Assembly (NCBI RefSeq): GCF_021347895.1 | Contig: NC_067120.1 | Location: forward strand, 13,563,361-13,627,360 | Length of the DNA: 64,000 bases | Direction: 5' to 3' | DNA from: Acanthochromis polyacanthus | Lineage: Eukaryota > Chordata > Actinopteri > Pomacentridae | Part shown: in pieces, positions 61,701 to 64,000 of the stretch | Layout: the number at the start of each line of letters is the position of its first letter | Numbering within the stretch: position 1 is the stretch's first letter | Made by a program: the position numbers and the translations under genes | Notes under the pieces: generated by a model | What the model saw: the letters and a program-made list of their open reading frames with translations, nothing else | Database searches by the model: none | Told to the model about the DNA's origin: nothing

Positions 61701-63023
61701 ACTTTTAAGGACTTACTGGAATTTTCTCCCCAAAGGTTTTGCAAATTTTCAGAAATTTGGGGATTTTTTTTTTCTTTTGCTGAATTTTTGGATTTTTTTT
61801 CAGACAAGGAAACAATATTTTTTGGTGCCCACAAATGCAGACAACAGGAGGGTTAAGCATTAAAGTCATTATTAAATATATCTTAATGTGTTTAAAATAA
61901 TTCAAACTAACATTTTGAAGATCATAGTGAGTTTAAGCATCAACTTCAGTCAGTTTTTACCTCTCTTCATGGGCGTTTCAGTGACAGTTCTGGAGGTATC
62001 TCTGGTTTGTTCTGCATCAAACAGAGCTGTAGAGTCAAATGATACATTAAACGTTAAATGGGAACACATACACTGTGAATCCAAGCAACAGCAAGAGGAT
62101 ATTTTAAGTCACAGCACGGAATCACCTACCTGGTATTAATTTTTTTGGTCCCCCTGTTGTATTTTTAGCGTCGGTATCTTTCAAGGTGTCGTGGCTGTCA
62201 TGCTGATGAAATGGCACTAAAATAAAGATTTTAGATTTTACATGCTTGCTTTCCACAAAGTCAAATTTTGGTTTGTCTCTACAGCCTTTTGATGGTTTAC
62301 CAGGTTCTGTGTTTGTGTCCAGATGTTTCTCAGAATCGGCAGTACTGAGAACATCTCTGGTGTCTTCAGGTGGATGTGGTGTTGAGGATTCTGTAGAAAG
62401 AAAGATAAGATTCAGCAACAAGAGCTGGTAGACACATGAAATACGTATACTATGTTAATAGCATGATAATATTTAAGTGTTGTTTACTACTGTGATATGA
62501 AGCTTTAAGTCAGCTTTCAAGGTCATGGTGAATTTTACACCATGATGTGACCCAGTCAGCACTGATATTAAATACAATATGACAGTTAATACCACTCTTC
62601 ATGGGTGTTTTGTTGATGGTTCTCCTGTGATTTAAAGCATCTCTGCTTTGTTCTGCATCAGTGGGGGCTGTAGAATCAAATGACACAATAAATTTTGAAG
62701 TACAACACTTTAAACACAAGAGACAAAAATAGAATATTAGAAGTTAATAATTCACAACACAGGATTTCCTACCTGGTAATAATTTTACTGGTCCCTCTGT
62801 AACATTTTCGGTGTTGATATTACGGCTGCCACGATCAGCTAAAGGTCCTAAAATAAATTAAGTATTGGTTTTAACATGTTTTGTTACCCACGTAGGGAAA
62901 GTTTCGTTTGTCTCTACAGTCTTGATGGTTTACCAGGTTCCATGCTTGTGTCCAGATGTTTGTCAGAGTCGGTAACACTGAGAGCATCTGTGGTGTCTTC
63001 AGCTGGATGTGATGTTGGTGATG
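55795..63023 (-). CDS. Gliomedin-like olfactomedin-domain protein, 5' end outside window
   Basis: Twenty-seven exons seen (889 codons). The 3' exons are 56,832-56,897; 56,621-56,746; 56,385-56,535; 55,795-56,257. They encode a complete olfactomedin beta-propeller of about 246 residues: KCSERSTKMQNTYGAWMSD, WLAEHFSG, FYQGCGHIVY, YLFHNSKTYFKFAVDENGLW, MVAKLNPDTFSVE, NTAYPTTKAGNAFIVCGVLY, LAMLSYYPNKKLLYMWD, and the end RVKLKQN. The two cysteines (KCSER, IVCGV) are where the domain's disulphide is expected. Among families I recall, gliomedin is closest (its WVTEHFSG and SKAGNAFI blocks). Gliomedin clusters sodium channels at nodes of Ranvier, but it has collagen repeats where this gene has the exon array at 57,104-63,023. 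No collagen repeat or start codon is in the window, so the N-terminus and exact orthology are open. Confidence 0.82.
57104..63023 (-). repeat. Tandem array of three-exon units in the olfactomedin gene
   Basis: Twenty-three exons, all phase 1-1, 66-93 nt. In transcription order they repeat as A-C-B. A exons: 62,934-63,023; 62,301-62,390; 60,502-60,591; 59,612-59,701; 59,048-59,137; 58,232-58,321; 57,488-57,568 (core SEKHLDTNTEPG). C exons: 62,773-62,847; 62,130-62,216; 61,092-61,178; 60,321-60,407; 59,474-59,539; 58,890-58,964; 58,059-58,145; 57,326-57,418 (core KNVTEGPVKLLPG). B exons: 62,593-62,667; 61,961-62,026; 60,921-60,995; 60,145-60,216; 59,291-59,365; 58,718-58,792; 57,882-57,947; 57,104-57,184 (core DAEQTRDALNHRRTINKT). 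That makes eight units, the third lacking A, and 621 residues in all. C and many B exons carry N-glycosylation sequons (NVT, NTT, NAT, NKT). Cysteine is essentially absent. Introns are duplicated with the exons. Confidence 0.88.
61340..61856 (+). mobile_element. TTAA-type MITE, copy 3 (complete, with target duplication)
   Basis: Bounded by TTAA at 61,340-61,343 and 61,853-61,856. The terminal inverted repeats are CCCTCGTGTCGTC and, reversed, CCCTCCTGTTGTC. About 509 bp, AT-rich, with an internal hairpin near 61,505-61,555 and no transposase. TTAA targets with CCCT ends suggest a piggyBac- or Kolobok-mobilised element. It is inserted in the intron between a C and a B exon of the olfactomedin array. 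Confidence 0.9.
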
Positions 63024-63233
63024 CTGCAGAAAAAGCTGGTACACACATGAAACATTATTACCATAACACAGAAGAAAATATGGAGGCATAATTCATAGAC
63101 AGCATAGAGTTTCCACATCAGGATTATTATATCAGTCATTGTTGTGTACGAGTTTTATTTGCATTTGATTTCAAGTCACAAGTTTTTGTACATCCCTCGC
63201 TGTGGGTTAACCAACACTGTCAATTCTTGCTTA

Positions 63234-63508
63234 TTAACCCTCCTGTTGTCCTCATTTACAGGTACCAAAACATATTGTTGCCTTGTCTGGAAAAAAATCC
63301 AAAAATTCAGCAAAAAAAAAAAATTCCCCAAATTTCTGAAAATTTGCAAAACCTTCAAGAAGAAAATTCCAATAATTCCTTCAAAGTTTCCCTTAAAAAT
63401 TTTGATTTAAAAAACATCCCCCAAATCAGGCAAGAAAATTCTTGTAAATAATTTCAAAAAATGAGTAAAAATCTTCCCAAAAATTCTAAAAATATCTAAA
63501 ATGATTAC
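63234..63508 (-). mobile_element. TTAA-type MITE, copy 4 (truncated)
   Basis: Starts TTAACCCTCCTGTTGTCCTC and runs as the reverse complement of copy 3 through the GGAAAAAAATCCAAAAATTC and ATTTCTGAAAATTTGCAAAA stretches. It breaks off near 63,508, where the THAP-element sequence begins. Confidence 0.8.
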
Positions 63509-63840
63509 ATATAGACCCTTTAATGACCCACGTCATGAATGACGTCACAACTTTAGCTGGAGGCAAAAGAGGAAGCCCGCGGCCAGACAGAAAGGCGAAA
63601 AACTGAGGGACTAGGCTCTATCAACTTTTCTAAAATGTCGTCCTGCTGTGTTTTTGGATGCCAGAATAGGAGGGATGACATTGGCAAACGCAAATTAAAG
63701 TTTTATAGGATTCCACCGAACACTCGTGCTCAGAGGGAACGAAAACAGTTGTGGTTAAATGCACTGAGGCGAAAAGACTGGACAGAGACGATCAGCTGCA
63801 GTCAATTCCAGCCATTTTCAGTACAAAAAATCGCAAATAT
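63509..63840 (+). mobile_element. THAP-domain transposon fragment
   Basis: From the ATG at 63,634 the frame gives MSSCCVFGCQNRR, then KLKFYRIPPN and QLWLNALRRKDW. This is the N-terminal part of a THAP (C2CH) zinc finger: CxxxC near the start, the FxxxP turn and the conserved W. The expected C-terminal C-x2-H is damaged: CSQF stands where CSxHF is expected. The frame runs into repeat sequence around 63,830. THAP domains occur in P-element-like transposases and domesticated derivatives. Only a fragment is present, so it is probably dead. Confidence 0.65.
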
Positions 63841-64000
63841 TCTATTTGTAAATAAAAAATATTCAATTCAATTCAATTCAGCTTTATTCCAGACACTGGG
63901 TCCAAATACACACACCATAAGAACAAGGACACAACAAGACACAGAAAAAAATACAATCAAAAACAATAACCCGTTAAATATGACAAGAAATACAGGGAAT
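63841..64000. repeat. Repeat tail at the window edge
   Basis: Four AATTC pentamers lead into a GCTTTATTCC-type stretch and A-rich sequence, as in the 3' ends of many fish retroelements. It is cut by the window end. Confidence 0.45.

Noticed and set aside
61601..61905. Short Lys/Asn-rich open frames on both strands
   Set aside because: They lie in the AT-rich interior of a MITE and reflect base composition.
57104..63023. Array interpreted as CRISPR or simple satellite
   Set aside because: Units are about 600-900 bp with three splice-bounded, phase-matched exons each, so this is a repeated-exon gene and not a spacer array or satellite.

Overview
This is a gene-bearing stretch of a ray-finned (teleost) fish genome. 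The evidence is short introns with GT/AG borders, vertebrate gene families with teleost-type structures (fibin, a spi1 paralogue, prc1), typical fish transposon debris (TTAA-flanked MITEs, a Tc1/mariner MITE, hAT-like ends, a LINE tail, a THAP-domain fragment) and dinucleotide and tetranucleotide microsatellites. There is nothing prokaryotic, no CRISPR array, and I recognise no tRNA or rRNA.

Layout. 1-12,190 is intergenic, with old repeats. 12,195-12,824 (+) is intronless fibin. 17,853-19,485 (-) is tmem178b in four exons. 21,338-23,796 (+) is a spi1/PU.1 paralogue in five exons. 25,383-31,111 (+) is prc1 in 14 exons, with two and possibly three frame lesions. 31,657-35,549 (-) is ubap1l in five exons, one joined by a GC-AG intron. 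36,299-39,608 is a hAT-like element with another repeat nested in it. 40,994-50,605 (-) is clpx in 14 exons, intact. 52,363-54,060 is an inverted copy of the nested repeat. 54,231-54,731 (+) is an intronless, truncated nmrk2-like retrocopy. 55,795-63,023 (-) is the 3' part of an olfactomedin-domain gene resembling gliomedin; its 5' end lies beyond the window. The last kilobase is MITE, THAP-element and other repeat sequence.

The most unusual object is the olfactomedin gene. Upstream of a normal three-exon olfactomedin domain lie 23 small exons, all phase 1-1. They form eight tandem copies of a three-exon unit (order A-C-B in the direction of transcription), and one unit has lost its A exon. 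They encode about 620 residues of Ser/Thr/Asn-rich, sequon-bearing stalk. A TTAA-flanked MITE sits in one unit, and a paralogous intron elsewhere in the same gene preserves the empty site.

Functionally the genes are unrelated neighbours: secreted developmental factor, membrane protein, myeloid transcription factor, cytokinetic microtubule bundler, ESCRT-associated protein, mitochondrial unfoldase and an extracellular olfactomedin protein. From general knowledge, UBAP1L and CLPX are also neighbours on human chromosome 15, which supports both identifications. All exon coordinates were derived by eye from splice consensus and from family resemblance recalled from memory; no database search was possible.
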